A stretch of DNA of 64,000 nt from Microbispora amethystogenes (GCF_016863015.1 NZ_BOOB01000009.1:310001-374000), one strand, 5' to 3'. Shown: positions 8,872 to 17,747, counted from the stretch's first letter. Notes: generated by a model not told the origin, from the sequence alone. Translations and numbers: made by a program.

Positions 8872-10677
8872 TCACCGCTTCAGCGTGAGCCTCTTCCTCG
8901 ACGCGCCCGGGAACACGACGACCAGGTGCTCCTCTCCCGCGTCGCCGAGCCGTACGTAGACGCGGAGCCGGTAGCGGCCCTTCCCGGCGATCGCCAGGTT
9001 CGGCATCGGGGCGCCCGCGCCCACGTCTCCGCCCTCTTTCTCCGGCACGGTGAGCGTGCCGCTGCGGCTGACGATCGGCACCTCGGTGACCTGGTCCCAC
9101 CCGGCCGTCCGCCGCGGCGGCGCGGTGCGGAAGGCCTTCACGGTCAGGCACAGATCGATGATGTCCTCGATGTGCCCGACGAGCGCCGCGCTGCCGGCCA
9201 CTCCGACGAGCGTGCCGCCGTCGTAGGCCCTGTCCGTCGCCCGCTCCACCGCCTCCTCGGCCGCCTCGTCATCGGGGTCGTAGACCAGATAGCCGGCATC
9301 GCCGTCGGCGAAGAGGAAGTAGGTGGCCGTGGCCTGGACGACGCCCCTCGTCCGGGGCCAGGGGTCGGGGCACTTCGCGTTCTGCTCGGCGACGTAGGAG
9401 GCCTCCGCCGCCCGCTCTTCGGCGGCCGACCGCAGCAGCTCGGGATGGGTCACGCCGATGATCTCCGGGCAGACGTAGACGAGGTCCCACGGGTCGGCGC
9501 CCCAGGCGGGCCGCGCGCTCCCTGCCCGCGTCAGGATCGCCTGCTGCTCGTCGCGGTCCTTCGCCCGGCACAGCGCCCGCCCGTACGCGAGGACCTGCTG
9601 GTCCGACAGGCTGTCGGGGAACATGGGCGTTACTCCGCCCTCCGTGCTCCGGGCCCGGCACAGGAACGCGGCGTCGCGTTGGGCGGGCTTCAGGTCGCCG
9701 AATCTGGGCCGGTCGTAGCAGCCCATGGACCAGCCGGTGTAGTTGAGATGCGGGGTCTGTTCCGGGTGGACCAGCGCGATGACCGGCAGTGTGGCGACGG
9801 CCGCCGCGGCGATGCGCGTCGCGTGCCGCCGCGCGGGCGGAAGGTCCGCCGGGCGGCTGTCGGCTGGCATCTTCCGGGCAGGCATCTCCCGGGCGGTCGC
9901 CGCGAGCCACACGGTGCCGACGAGCGCGATCGCGTCCATCACGACCAGCACCGCCGCTGTGTCGACGGGGAGTCTCGCGAAGAAGAGGTTGAGCGGGAGC
10001 ACCAGCGCGACAGTGCTCAAAGACAACCATCCGGCGGCCTGCGTGCCGCGGCTCCACCGGCCGTCGCGCCGCTGCCCGACGAGCGTGAGGACGGTCGCGG
10101 CCACTCCGCCCAGCATCAGGACCGCTTCGAGGACGGCGCCTGATCCGAGCTGTGGAAGATCGAGTTCGTCGAGCAGGTCGTCGGCCATCCCGGCCAGCCC
10201 GATCGCGAACATCACCCCGGCCGCCGCCCGCAGCACGCGGGAGTGCCAGCGGATGACCAGCAGGTAGAGGACGTCGATCGCGGCCCACAGCGCGAACTGG
10301 AAGGCCGCGTCGACCGCGTCGGGGAGCATCTCGATCGGGTATCCCAGCACGAGGGCGTACGCCACTGCCAGATACAGCAGCCGGCGCAGCGCCTTCTCCC
10401 TGCGGTCCAGTGCTCCCGGCATGGGGGTACGCAGGATCAGCCACAGGAGCGCGGCCTTCACCGGGGCGGCCACGAGCAGGGCCACGGTCGTCGCGGTGTC
10501 GAACCCGCCCGGCGCGAAGAAGTCGCCGGGCGTGTAGAACCCCGCGTAGGCCGGGGGCGACCATTCGACGGCCACCCAGAGCCAGGAGTCGCCGGCCACC
10601 AGGCCCGCGCCCACCGCCGCGATGAACAGGCCTACTGTTCCGATCCTGATGATCCGCCACAAACCGTCCGAAGGCAT
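8872..10677 (-). CDS. large membrane protein of unknown function
   Basis: A 601-residue protein I do not recognise. Residues 1-270 contain about seven or eight hydrophobic segments, including GTVGLFIAAVGAGLVAG near the start. A further hydrophobic stretch lies near residue 295, and the last 300 residues look soluble and probably face outside. That part contains well-spaced cysteines (in GCYDRP, FLCRA, ALCRAK, YVCPE, AKCPDP and DLCLTV), which suggests disulfides, and a C-terminal beta-rich segment ending RKRLTLKR. It is monocistronic between convergent and same-strand neighbours. No enzymatic motif is visible. Confidence 0.75.
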   Translation of the reverse strand: MPSDGLWRIIRIGTVGLFIAAVGAGLVAGDSWLWVAVEWSPPAYAGFYTPGDFFAPGGFDTATTVALLVAAPVKAALLWLILRTPMPGALDRREKALRRLLYLAVAYALVLGYPIEMLPDAVDAAFQFALWAAIDVLYLLVIRWHSRVLRAAAGVMFAIGLAGMADDLLDELDLPQLGSGAVLEAVLMLGGVAATVLTLVGQRRDGRWSRGTQAAGWLSLSTVALVLPLNLFFARLPVDTAAVLVVMDAIALVGTVWLAATAREMPARKMPADSRPADLPPARRHATRIAAAAVATLPVIALVHPEQTPHLNYTGWSMGCYDRPRFGDLKPAQRDAAFLCRARSTEGGVTPMFPDSLSDQQVLAYGRALCRAKDRDEQQAILTRAGSARPAWGADPWDLVYVCPEIIGVTHPELLRSAAEERAAEASYVAEQNAKCPDPWPRTRGVVQATATYFLFADGDAGYLVYDPDDEAAEEAVERATDRAYDGGTLVGVAGSAALVGHIEDIIDLCLTVKAFRTAPPRRTAGWDQVTEVPIVSRSGTLTVPEKEGGDVGAGAPMPNLAIAGKGRYRLRVYVRLGDAGEEHLVVVFPGASRKRLTLKR

Positions 10678-10740
10678 GGAACGCGATCTTAGTGCGGCGC
10701 CGCCGTACGGGCGGTTACAGCGATTCCGGCGGGCCGGCCG

Positions 10741-11991
10741 TCACGCGGCGACGGGGCGGCGGCGGCTCCGCGCCTCGTAGACGAGGGTGCCGGCGACCAC
10801 GAGGGCGACCACGACGCCGTAGACCAGCGACGTCCCCCGCAGGCCCTGCGTGGTGATGGACACCCCGGCGACCAGCGCCGGGATGCTGAAGGCCAGGTAG
10901 CTGACCACGTAGATCGCCGAGATCAGCGCGGCCCGCTCGTGCGGCGCGGCGAGCTGGCTGACCATCCGGAAGGCGCCCAGGTAGGCCGGCCCCCATCCGA
11001 CGCCGGCCACGACCGCCGCCGCGACGAAGACGCTCAGCGAGGACGTCGCCACGGCGGCGACCAGCAGGATCGTGCCGAGGAGGAGCAGCAGCGTGCCCTC
11101 TCGCTGCATGCGCTCCGGGGTGTGCCGCCTGAGCAGCACGGACGCGAGCGCCGAGGACGCGGCGAGCGCGCCGAGCACGAGGCCGGTCACCGCGTGGTCG
11201 CGCTCGCCGAACACCGTGGCGAGCAGCGAGCCCCCGACGGAGAGGATCAGCCCGCCGAGCATCCAGGTGGAGATCAGGACGGGCGCCGCGCGCAGGAACG
11301 CGCTCCTCGCCGGCGCGGGGACGGACACCTTCGGGCGCAGCGCGGCCACGGCCCCGGGCGTACGCGTGACCGTCTCCGGCAGCACCGCCGTCGCCGCGGC
11401 GAGGACGGCGAACGCCGCGGTGAGGATCACGAAGATCAGCCGGGTCGGCTGCGGCGCGTACTGGATCAGGACGCCGCTCCCGATCGTGCCGAGACCGAGG
11501 CCTCCGGTGGCCGCCGCGCCGTTGACGAGCGAGCCCAGCCGCGAGCCGTCGTCCGGTTGCAGGTCGAGCAGGTACGCGCCGACCACCCCCACTGCGGCGC
11601 CGGTCGCCAGGCCTTGGACGACACGGGCGGCGAAGAGGGCGGCGACGCCGTGCGCCCCGAGGAAGACGGCCATCGCGGCCGCCTCGACGACCAGCGCCGC
11701 GGCGAGGACCGGGCGGCGGCCGAGGAAGTCGGAGAGCCGTCCCACGGTGAGCAGGCTGACCAGCAACGCCAGCACGTAGACGGAGAAGATCGCCGTCAGC
11801 GTGAGGGCGTTGAAGCCGAATTCGGCCTGGTACACGGGGTAGAGGGGGCTCGGCGCGCTGGAGGCGGCCAGCAGGATGGCGGTGGTGCCCGCCACCAGCC
11901 AGAAGGCCGCCGCGCGCGGCAGCACCGGAAGGCGGCGCCGTTCCGGCGCCGGGGTGCCGAGGGATGGTGATCCGTGCAGCAGACTTGTCAT
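10741..11991 (-). CDS. MFS transporter (drug-exporter type)
   Basis: Twelve-helix major facilitator protein of 416 residues, probably a proton-driven exporter. The loop between helices 2 and 3 carries GRLSDFLGRRPVL, the MFS motif A, and helix 5 carries LLDLQPDD after the GAYL turn. The ATG at 11991 is preferred; the frame runs on through the operator to 12093, but those residues are not membrane-protein-like. It is divergent from a small ArsR-like regulator with a perfect inverted repeat between them. The pattern is a self-regulated exporter, substrate unknown. Confidence 0.9.
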   Translation of the reverse strand: MTSLLHGSPSLGTPAPERRRLPVLPRAAAFWLVAGTTAILLAASSAPSPLYPVYQAEFGFNALTLTAIFSVYVLALLVSLLTVGRLSDFLGRRPVLAAALVVEAAAMAVFLGAHGVAALFAARVVQGLATGAAVGVVGAYLLDLQPDDGSRLGSLVNGAAATGGLGLGTIGSGVLIQYAPQPTRLIFVILTAAFAVLAAATAVLPETVTRTPGAVAALRPKVSVPAPARSAFLRAAPVLISTWMLGGLILSVGGSLLATVFGERDHAVTGLVLGALAASSALASVLLRRHTPERMQREGTLLLLLGTILLVAAVATSSLSVFVAAAVVAGVGWGPAYLGAFRMVSQLAAPHERAALISAIYVVSYLAFSIPALVAGVSITTQGLRGTSLVYGVVVALVVAGTLVYEARSRRRPVAA

Positions 11992-12013
11992 CGTGGGCTC
12001 CAACCTGCCTACT

Positions 12014-12031
12014 GTTCGATTTGTATCGAAC
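12014..12031. promoter_or_regulatory. perfect inverted repeat, probable ArsR-type operator
   Basis: GTTCGATTTGTATCGAAC has 7-base arms around TTGT. It sits 23 bases upstream of the MFS start and 47 bases upstream of the regulator start, where binding would block both promoters. A second TCGAAC-like half site follows just before the regulator gene. Confidence 0.7.
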
Positions 12032-12077
12032 TGTTGGAACCACACCGTCACGCCGATAGTTCCAAGAAGGTCGAACT

Positions 12078-12419
12078 GTGAGCAACGCCACAACGCGCCG
12101 GCTCCCGCATCCCGAGCTGAAGGACGTCGAGCTTCCCGCCGTCCTGTTCGCGCTCAGCGACCCGGCCCGGCTCGACCTCGTACGGCAGCTCGCGGCGCAG
12201 GGGCCGCTGACGGTGGCGCAGTGCCAGGCGACGGAGCCCGGCGTGCCAAAGTCGACCTTCTCCCATCACCTGAAGACGCTGCGTGAAGCCGGGCTGATCC
12301 GCAACGATCCGGCCGGTCGCCAGCGCATCGTCACCCTGCGCAAGGCGGAGGTCGACGAACGCTTCCCGGCCCTGCTGGACGCCGTCCTGTCGTCGTCCCC
12401 CGCACACCCCCCCGAGTAG
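12078..12419 (+). CDS. ArsR/winged-helix repressor of the adjacent MFS gene
   Basis: Small DNA-binding protein of 113 residues. The fold reads ALSDPARLDLVRQLA, then the recognition helix VPKSTFSHHLKTLREAGLI, then a beta wing ending RQRIVTLRK, as in ArsR/SmtB relatives. No metal-binding cysteine cluster like ELCVCD is seen, so the inducer is more likely organic or redox. The GTG at 12078 is the start. It faces the MFS transporter across the inverted repeat at 12014-12031, which is the usual repressor-exporter layout. Confidence 0.88.
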   Translation: MSNATTRRLPHPELKDVELPAVLFALSDPARLDLVRQLAAQGPLTVAQCQATEPGVPKSTFSHHLKTLREAGLIRNDPAGRQRIVTLRKAEVDERFPALLDAVLSSSPAHPPE

Positions 12420-12465
12420 GACGGGCCGCGCGCCAAGCCGCATGCGCCCTCGGCAGGGTCCGGCG

Positions 12466-12897
12466 CTACTCGTCGGGGTCGGCGATCTCGATCACATGCA
12501 GGGGGTTGTCCAGGGCGCGAGACGGCTGGTGCCACTTGTCGCCGCGCAGGGTGAGGATGGGACAGACCGACACGTCGGCGATGGCCGCGGCGTGCGCGTC
12601 ATAGACGTCGAGCCCGGTGACGGCGATCGTGTCGACGAGCTTGGCGGATTGGGCGATGCCCTCCAGCGGAGCGACGAGGGCGTGCTCGAACGCGGCCAGG
12701 CCGGCGAGCAGCGCCTGGCCATCCGGCGATCCGCGGCCGTCGAGGAGCGCCCCGGCGGCGGCCAGAGCGGGGACGACGAGAGGCTGGCCCGCCCGGTCGA
12801 AGCCTTGCAGGAGGCCGATCAGGTCGGCGTCTCCGCGGACCACAGTGGAAAGGACACTTGTGTCGAGGATGTACGGCGTGGGGGTGAAGTCACTCAC
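12466..12897 (-). CDS. PIN-domain protein, toxin of a VapBC-like pair
   Basis: Protein of 143 residues with a PIN fold: YILDTSVLS supplies the first metal-binding Asp (residue 12), and LDVYDAHAAA a later Asp near residue 98. VapC-type PIN proteins cut RNA using three or four acidic residues. The segment VPALAAAGALL, where most VapC proteins place a glutamate, has none here, so activity is not certain. The GTG start overlaps the upstream antitoxin stop by eight bases, giving the antitoxin-first coupling usual for such modules. Confidence 0.72.
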   Translation of the reverse strand: MSDFTPTPYILDTSVLSTVVRGDADLIGLLQGFDRAGQPLVVPALAAAGALLDGRGSPDGQALLAGLAAFEHALVAPLEGIAQSAKLVDTIAVTGLDVYDAHAAAIADVSVCPILTLRGDKWHQPSRALDNPLHVIEIADPDE

Positions 12898-13171
12898 CCG
12901 GCGCCGCCGGGAATCCGTGCTCGGCGAGCTGGCGGTTCACGTGTCGCATCATTCGGGCCACCCGCGCCGGGTCGGCCTGCCGGGCGCGTTCGCGTAGCAG
13001 GGCGAGCGCACGCTGGTCGGCGATGCGCTTTTCCGCGATCACGTCGTTGAAGACGGCGGCCACGCTGGTGGCCTTGCCGGTGGCGACGAGGTGCTCGGCG
13101 TACTCGAGTACGTCAGGGTCCACGGTGATGGTGATCCGCGCTTTCCTGTCTCCGCTCATACCCGGAATCAT
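12890..13171 (-). CDS. antitoxin-like DNA-binding protein of the PIN pair
   Basis: Small protein of 93 residues. RKARITITVDPDVLEYAEHLV is the expected short beta strand and helix of a ribbon-helix-helix protein; the rest is a charged helix (ALALLRERARQADPARVARM) that would wrap the PIN partner. The ATG at 13171 is chosen because GGGAGG lies eight bases upstream; the GTG at 13177 would be too close to it, and an ATG at 13159 is also possible. It is the first gene of the pair, so autoregulation is likely. Confidence 0.72.
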   Translation of the reverse strand: MIPGMSGDRKARITITVDPDVLEYAEHLVATGKATSVAAVFNDVIAEKRIADQRALALLRERARQADPARVARMMRHVNRQLAEHGFPAAPGE

Positions 13172-13198
13172 ACTCACCGCCTCCCAGGTCGGAAGGCA

Positions 13199-14068
13199 TT
13201 ATGTGACGCTCGGTATCTCGAAGAACTCCGCGATCAGGTCGGCGGTGTTCACGTCCTGGTTCGTCCTGCCGACGATGGCGGGCGCCTTGCGGGGGCCGGG
13301 GATGGTGTGCCCGCCGCCGTGCACCGTGAGCAGCGTCACCGGTGGCCGGCCCTGCTGGCGGTAGTCGGTGCGCTCGGCGGACGTCCCATCGGCCGAGCCC
13401 GCCCGCTTCGGCAGCGTCCTGCTGACCGGCTCGTCGGTGATGCCGTTGCGGGCCGCGAAGTAGGCCGCGGTCTCCGGCGCTGACAGGCTCCGCCCGCCGA
13501 TCCTGAACAGCTTCCGCACCCACCAGCTCGGCTCGCCGCCCGCGTAGCCGACGATGGGGTCCTTCGTACCGTGGACCAGCAGCACCGGCATCGGCACGGA
13601 CGGCGTGTCGGCCACCAGGAAGTTCTCCGGCGCCGGCATGGTCGCCGCGAGCACCGCCGCCCCCGCGATCAGTTCCGGCGCCTCGTGGGCCAGGCGCATC
13701 GCCATCTGCCCGCCGTTGGAGTAGCCGATCGCGAACACCCGCCCCGGGTCGATCCGGTGGCTCGCCACCAGCTTCTCTGTCACCGCGCGGGTGAAGCCGA
13801 CGTCGTCGATGTTCTCCCTGCGGGCCGGAAACCGGCTCGCCCGGCGCGCGTCGTTCCAGTTGCCCCTGTGGCCGTCCAGGTAGACGACCACCGCCGCGCC
13901 GCCGTCCGCCAGCGCGTCGAACGCCTTCCCGGTGAACTTCCGGTGCTTGGCCCCGGTCTGCCGCGACCCGTGGAAGACGAGAACCAGATCACGTGACGGC
14001 CTGCCGTCCTCCGGCCCCACCACGGTGTACGTACGCGGCCTGCCGCCCACCTCGACGCTGTCCCGCAT
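13199..14068 (-). CDS. alpha/beta hydrolase, polyhydroxybutyrate depolymerase/feruloyl esterase type
   Basis: Hydrolase of 289 residues. The triad is readable: nucleophile Ser in GYSNGGQ near residue 111, Asp in HGTKDPIVGY near residue 163, and His in HGGGHTIPG near residue 260; an oxyanion loop is present at VFHGSR. This arrangement matches the LpqC/PHB depolymerase esterase family, which hydrolyses short ester polymers or feruloyl esters. No signal peptide is seen, so it is probably cytoplasmic. It lies 20 bases after another hydrolase gene and may share its transcript. Confidence 0.85.
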   Translation of the reverse strand: MRDSVEVGGRPRTYTVVGPEDGRPSRDLVLVFHGSRQTGAKHRKFTGKAFDALADGGAAVVVYLDGHRGNWNDARRASRFPARRENIDDVGFTRAVTEKLVASHRIDPGRVFAIGYSNGGQMAMRLAHEAPELIAGAAVLAATMPAPENFLVADTPSVPMPVLLVHGTKDPIVGYAGGEPSWWVRKLFRIGGRSLSAPETAAYFAARNGITDEPVSRTLPKRAGSADGTSAERTDYRQQGRPPVTLLTVHGGGHTIPGPRKAPAIVGRTNQDVNTADLIAEFFEIPSVT

Positions 14069-14088
14069 CACTGTCCGTCCCCTCCCGT

Positions 14089-14982
14089 TCAGCCGAAGAA
14101 GTCGACGAGGGTGCGGGCGGTCCACTCCGGGACCTCCTCCGGCAGGAAGTGGCCCGCACCCGGCGCCACCACACCGGTCACGTCGACGGCGACCTTCCGC
14201 ATGACCTGCTCGACCGCCTCGCCCGAGGCCCGCTCGCCGCCGGCGGCCAGCACCGGGACGGTCAGCGGCCCCGCCGCCGCCAGGGCGGCGATCTGGGCCA
14301 CTCCTTCTCCGGCCCGGTAGAACTCGAAGCTCGCGTGCAGCGCCGCCGGATCGCGCAGCGCCTCGACGTAGACCTCCACCGCGTGCGGCGGAATCGCGTC
14401 CGGGGTGGCCGCCTTCGAGGCGAACTGGTGCCCGAAGTAGATCTCCTCCCGCCCGGCCACCATCCGCTCGTTGACGTCCCGCAGGCGGTTGAAGACGAAG
14501 TGCCAGAGGTACTCGTTCAGCGCCGGTTCCATCAGCAGCGGCGGCATCGGGGAGAGCCCCGGCAGGATCGCCTCCGCGACGGCGAGCCGGGTAACCCGGT
14601 CGCGATGACCGGCGGCGAGCGCGTACCCGACGATCATGCCCAGGTCGTGGCCGGCGACGGCGAAGCGCTCGTGGCCGAGGCCGGTCATCAGGGCGGCCAT
14701 GTCCCCCGCGAGGGTGGCCGTGTCGTAGCCGGTGGCGGGCTTGCCGCTGGCTCCGACCCCGCGCACGTCGGCGGCGACGACCGTGAAGTGCTCGGCGAGG
14801 GCGGGCATCACCAGACGCCAGCCGTACCAGAACTGCGGCCACGCGGGGAGCAGCAACAACGCCGGGCCGGTCCCGCCGGTCACGGCGTGCAGGGTGAGCC
14901 CGCCCACGTCGACGGTGCGGCTGGTGAAGGTGTCGGTGAAGCCGTCCGGCAGGTGCGGAACGCCGGTCACGGTGAAAGGCAC
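14089..14982 (-). CDS. alpha/beta hydrolase, epoxide-hydrolase type
   Basis: Protein of 297 residues whose nucleophile elbow is AGHDLGM, with Asp rather than Ser, as in epoxide hydrolases and haloalkane dehalogenases; the late His is in APGAGHFLP. A cap of about 100 residues follows the elbow. The oxyanion region reads LPAWPQFWYGW instead of the usual HGFP. The GTG at 14982 is preferred because GGGAG lies six bases before it; the alternative TTG at 15012 would fall inside a palindromic operator. Divergent from a TetR gene, which probably controls it. Confidence 0.83.
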   Translation of the reverse strand: MPFTVTGVPHLPDGFTDTFTSRTVDVGGLTLHAVTGGTGPALLLLPAWPQFWYGWRLVMPALAEHFTVVAADVRGVGASGKPATGYDTATLAGDMAALMTGLGHERFAVAGHDLGMIVGYALAAGHRDRVTRLAVAEAILPGLSPMPPLLMEPALNEYLWHFVFNRLRDVNERMVAGREEIYFGHQFASKAATPDAIPPHAVEVYVEALRDPAALHASFEFYRAGEGVAQIAALAAAGPLTVPVLAAGGERASGEAVEQVMRKVAVDVTGVVAPGAGHFLPEEVPEWTARTLVDFFG

Positions 14983-15011
14983 AGGGATCTCCCGGGGAGA
15001 ATGGTCCGCCA

Positions 15012-15062
15012 AAACGGATGACTCATCCGTTTCACTGTAGCACGAATCGGATGGGCTATCCG
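15012..15062. promoter_or_regulatory. two TetR-type palindromic operators
   Basis: The first site (15012-15032) has perfect 10-base arms AAACGGATGA and TCATCCGTTT around one base. The second (15048-15062) has arms CGGAT and ATCCG around GGGCT. Both share the CGGAT/ATCCG core and lie between the divergent hydrolase and TetR genes, so a single TetR protein probably controls both directions. Confidence 0.75.
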
Positions 15063-15076
15063 GTTATGCTTGGGGC

Positions 15077-15652
15077 ATGCCCGCCGCTCCGCTCCGCAAG
15101 GACGCCGCCCGCAACTGGCAACGCATCGTCGAGGTGGGCCGCCGGCTCGTGGACGAGGGAACGCCGATCCAGCTCAACGACGTGGCGCGGGCCGCCTCTG
15201 TCGGGGTGGCCACGGTCTACCGGCACTTCCCCACGCCGGAGGCGCTGCTCGAAACCGTCGCCACCCCCGGGCTCGAAGCCCTGGTCGCGCACGCCGAGCG
15301 GGCGCTGTCCGGCGGCGATCCCTGGACGACGCTGCGCGACTTCCTGTTCGCGGCCGCCGACGCCCAGATCACCGACGCGTCGATCTCCCCGGTGTTCGCC
15401 GCACCGGTGAACGCCCTTCCGCACGTCGGCGAGTTGAAGGAACGGCTCGCCGTGCTGTTCGGGAAGCTCCTCGACCAGGCTCGCGCGGCCGGCGTGATCG
15501 ACCCGGGCGTGACCCAGGCCGACATGGTGCCGCTGATGTGCGGGGTGGCCTTCGCGGCGACCGTCCACCCGGCCACCGGCACCGAGGACCGCGCGGCGAC
15601 CGCCCGCCGCTACCTCACCTTCCTCCTCGAAGGTCTCCGCACCCGCGCATGA
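15077..15652 (+). CDS. TetR-family regulator
   Basis: Repressor of 191 residues. The N-terminal helix-turn-helix (residues about 14-60) ends in VGVATVYRHFPT, a strong TetR recognition helix; the rest is the all-helical ligand and dimer domain. It starts 15 bases after the second palindrome and is divergent from the epoxide-hydrolase-like gene. It likely represses itself and that hydrolase, and releases DNA on binding an unknown lipophilic ligand. Confidence 0.9.
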   Translation: MPAAPLRKDAARNWQRIVEVGRRLVDEGTPIQLNDVARAASVGVATVYRHFPTPEALLETVATPGLEALVAHAERALSGGDPWTTLRDFLFAAADAQITDASISPVFAAPVNALPHVGELKERLAVLFGKLLDQARAAGVIDPGVTQADMVPLMCGVAFAATVHPATGTEDRAATARRYLTFLLEGLRTRA

Positions 15653-15686
15653 TCAGCCCCGTCCGGATCATCCGAGGAGGAGACGC

Positions 15687-16184
15687 ATGAATGCGGTTGT
15701 CGTACGTCGTCTCGGCGGCGAGGACTGGCGTACCTGGCGTCGTCTCCGGCTGGCGGCACTCGCCGACGCGCCCGCCATCTTCCACGGGGACCCCGAAGAG
15801 GAACGGGCCTACGACGAGGCGCGGTGGCGCGCGTGGACCGAGGACGGTGTCAAGGTGGCCGCGTTCGACGCCGACGTGCCGGTCGGTGTCGCCGCGGGCC
15901 GGACCTCGACGGACCGGACCGGGGCCGTGGAGCTCTTCGGCATGTGGGTGCGTCCCGAGGCCAGAGGTGGCCGGATCGCCGAGCGCCTGGCGCTGGAAGT
16001 GGTCGCTTGGGCCCGGGAGACGGGACACTCCCTGGTTGAGCTGTGGGTCATCGGCGGCAACGATTCCGCCGAACGGGTGTACCGGCGGCTCGGATTCGAG
16101 CGCACGGGCGCGTACGAAGTCCATCCGCACGACCCGGGCCTGCGCAAGTACGTCATGACCAGGGGAACCCGGACTCACCGGTGA
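15687..16184 (+). CDS. GNAT N-acetyltransferase
   Basis: Single-domain acetyltransferase of 165 residues using acetyl-CoA. The beta-4/pyrophosphate loop is visible as [15 protein letters not shown], and the end of the fold as [21 protein letters not shown] lies six bases before the ATG at 15687. Its last ten bases overlap the end of a convergent TetR gene. The acceptor (small molecule, antibiotic or protein N-terminus) cannot be told. Confidence 0.87.
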   Translation: MNAVVVRRLGGEDWRTWRRLRLAALADAPAIFHGDPEEERAYDEARWRAWTEDGVKVAAFDADVPVGVAAGRTSTDRTGAVELFGMWVRPEARGGRIAERLALEVVAWARETGHSLVELWVIGGNDSAERVYRRLGFERTGAYEVHPHDPGLRKYVMTRGTRTHR

Positions 16185-16795
16185 GGCGGGGCGGCCGCCG
16201 GTCCGAAGAGGCGGTCGAGGTGGTAGCCGACGATCGCGGCGGCGGCCTCGTGGCTGCGTTGCCGGCTGAGGACGCTGGAGGTCAGGCCGTTGGCGAGCGC
16301 CAGGAGGGCGGCGACCTCCGTGCGCGGGTCGCGGTCAGGGGTGATGTCCCCGGCCTGCTGCGCGGTGGCGAGCCGGGTGGTGAGGAAGTCTTCCAGGGCG
16401 TTGGGCAGCGTGAGCCCGGTCGCGGCGAGGGCCGGGTCGGTGAGGGCGGCGGTGTAGTAGGCGGTCCAGGCCAGGGAGTCCAGCCGGCTCTGCTCGTCGG
16501 AGGGAAGGATCGCGCCGAGCACGGCGGCGAAGAGATCTCGCGTGGACGGCCCGCCCGTGGTGGCCGCGGCCCGCTGCCGGACCCGGCGGTCCATGCGGGA
16601 GCCCAGCTCGGCGAGGCCGGAGTCGAGCAGGGCCTGCTTGTTCGTGAAGTAGTACTGGACGACGCGCAGCGAGACACCGGCCTCGGCGGCGATCTCACGC
16701 ATCGACACGGCCTGCAGGCCGCGGGTGCCGGCGATGCGCAGCAGCGCCTCGGTCAACCGCCGCCGCCGCTCGTCGTGGTCCACCTGTTTCGGCAT
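16175..16795 (-). CDS. TetR-family regulator
   Basis: Repressor of 206 residues. The DNA-binding domain reads [20 protein letters not shown] (helices 1-2) and the recognition helix [13 protein letters not shown]. It follows a hydrolase gene on the same strand after eight bases, so the two share an operon, and the likely operator is the palindrome at 17748-17763 upstream of the hydrolase. Its 3' end overlaps a convergent GNAT gene by ten bases. Confidence 0.9.
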   Translation of the reverse strand: MPKQVDHDERRRRLTEALLRIAGTRGLQAVSMREIAAEAGVSLRVVQYYFTNKQALLDSGLAELGSRMDRRVRQRAAATTGGPSTRDLFAAVLGAILPSDEQSRLDSLAWTAYYTAALTDPALAATGLTLPNALEDFLTTRLATAQQAGDITPDRDPRTEVAALLALANGLTSSVLSRQRSHEAAAAIVGYHLDRLFGPAAAPPHR

Positions 16796-16803
16796 GCGGT
16801 TTC

Positions 16804-17724
16804 CTAGCCCCCGTCCGTGCCGTGCTTCGGCGTCGCGTTCTCGGCCCGGACATGGCCGGCGAAGGCGAGGATCCGCTCGACGACCAGGTCCGGTGCCTCG
16901 ACGGGCAGCGCGTGCCCGGTGCCGGGCACGATCTCCACCCGCCAGGACGGCGCGACGCCGGCCAGCCGCGCGGCCACCGCCTCCGCGTCGAGCAGCGCGC
17001 TGCGGGCGCCCAGCAGCACCTGCACGGGTACGGCCACCTCGCGTATCTGCTCGTCGGTGTAGGCGGGCGGGACGGGCGCACGCCGGCGGAAGGACCAGCC
17101 GGCCCGCATCAGCTCCACCAGCCCATCCTCACGCAGTACCCCGTTGTCCACCACGCCGGCCATGCGGTGTCGCGACGTGCGAGGAAGGGTGGAGGCGACG
17201 GCCCCGGCAAGGGCCCACTTGATGAACCGCCTGGGCAACGGCGCGAAGCCGCCCGGGTCCACCAGTGTCAGCGCCGCGACCCGGCCGCCCCCGCCGCGCT
17301 GCTGTTCCACCGCGGTCCAGCCGCCGTACGAGGAACCCACCACATGCGCGCGCTCGGCTCCGACTGCGGACAGCACGTCGGTGACCCAGCCGCCGACCTC
17401 GGCGCCGGTCGCGAGCGGCCGCGTCTGGACCGAGCGGCCGGGTTCGCCGAGCGGGTCGACGGCGAGGACCGGGCGCGTGCGCGCCAGCGGCTCGATGTAG
17501 CGGTACCAGGCCAGTGCGTTCCCGCCGGCGCCGGCCAGGAGAACCACGGGATCCCCCGTCGCGGGCCCGGCCCGGAGGATCCGCACCCGGCCGGCGCGGG
17601 TCTCGACGTCGGCGGCGTCCACCGGCACCGGCCAGAGCTCGCCGAGCACCCGGTCGTAGACGGCGTGGTACCTGTCACGCGCGGAGTCGCCGGTGAAGGC
17701 CGACGGCCGGTCGGGTGTACGCAT
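16804..17724 (-). CDS. alpha/beta hydrolase (serine type)
   Basis: Hydrolase of 306 residues with nucleophile Ser in VGSSYGGW near residue 132, oxyanion loop [12 protein letters not shown] and late His in PGTGHALP near residue 275. The family includes esterases, lactonases and C-C hydrolases; the substrate is not indicated. It is the first gene of a two-gene operon with the TetR regulator. The palindrome upstream suggests that it is induced by the ligand of that regulator, possibly its own substrate. Confidence 0.86.
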   Translation of the reverse strand: MRTPDRPSAFTGDSARDRYHAVYDRVLGELWPVPVDAADVETRAGRVRILRAGPATGDPVVLLAGAGGNALAWYRYIEPLARTRPVLAVDPLGEPGRSVQTRPLATGAEVGGWVTDVLSAVGAERAHVVGSSYGGWTAVEQQRGGGGRVAALTLVDPGGFAPLPRRFIKWALAGAVASTLPRTSRHRMAGVVDNGVLREDGLVELMRAGWSFRRRAPVPPAYTDEQIREVAVPVQVLLGARSALLDAEAVAARLAGVAPSWRVEIVPGTGHALPVEAPDLVVERILAFAGHVRAENATPKHGTDGG

Positions 17725-17747
17725 CGTGCACCTCGTCCCCTCTGAAT

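Noticed and set aside
15012-15014. TTG start for the epoxide-hydrolase-like gene
   Set aside because: It lies within the TetR palindrome and has no ribosome site; the GTG at 14982 has GGGAG at ideal spacing.
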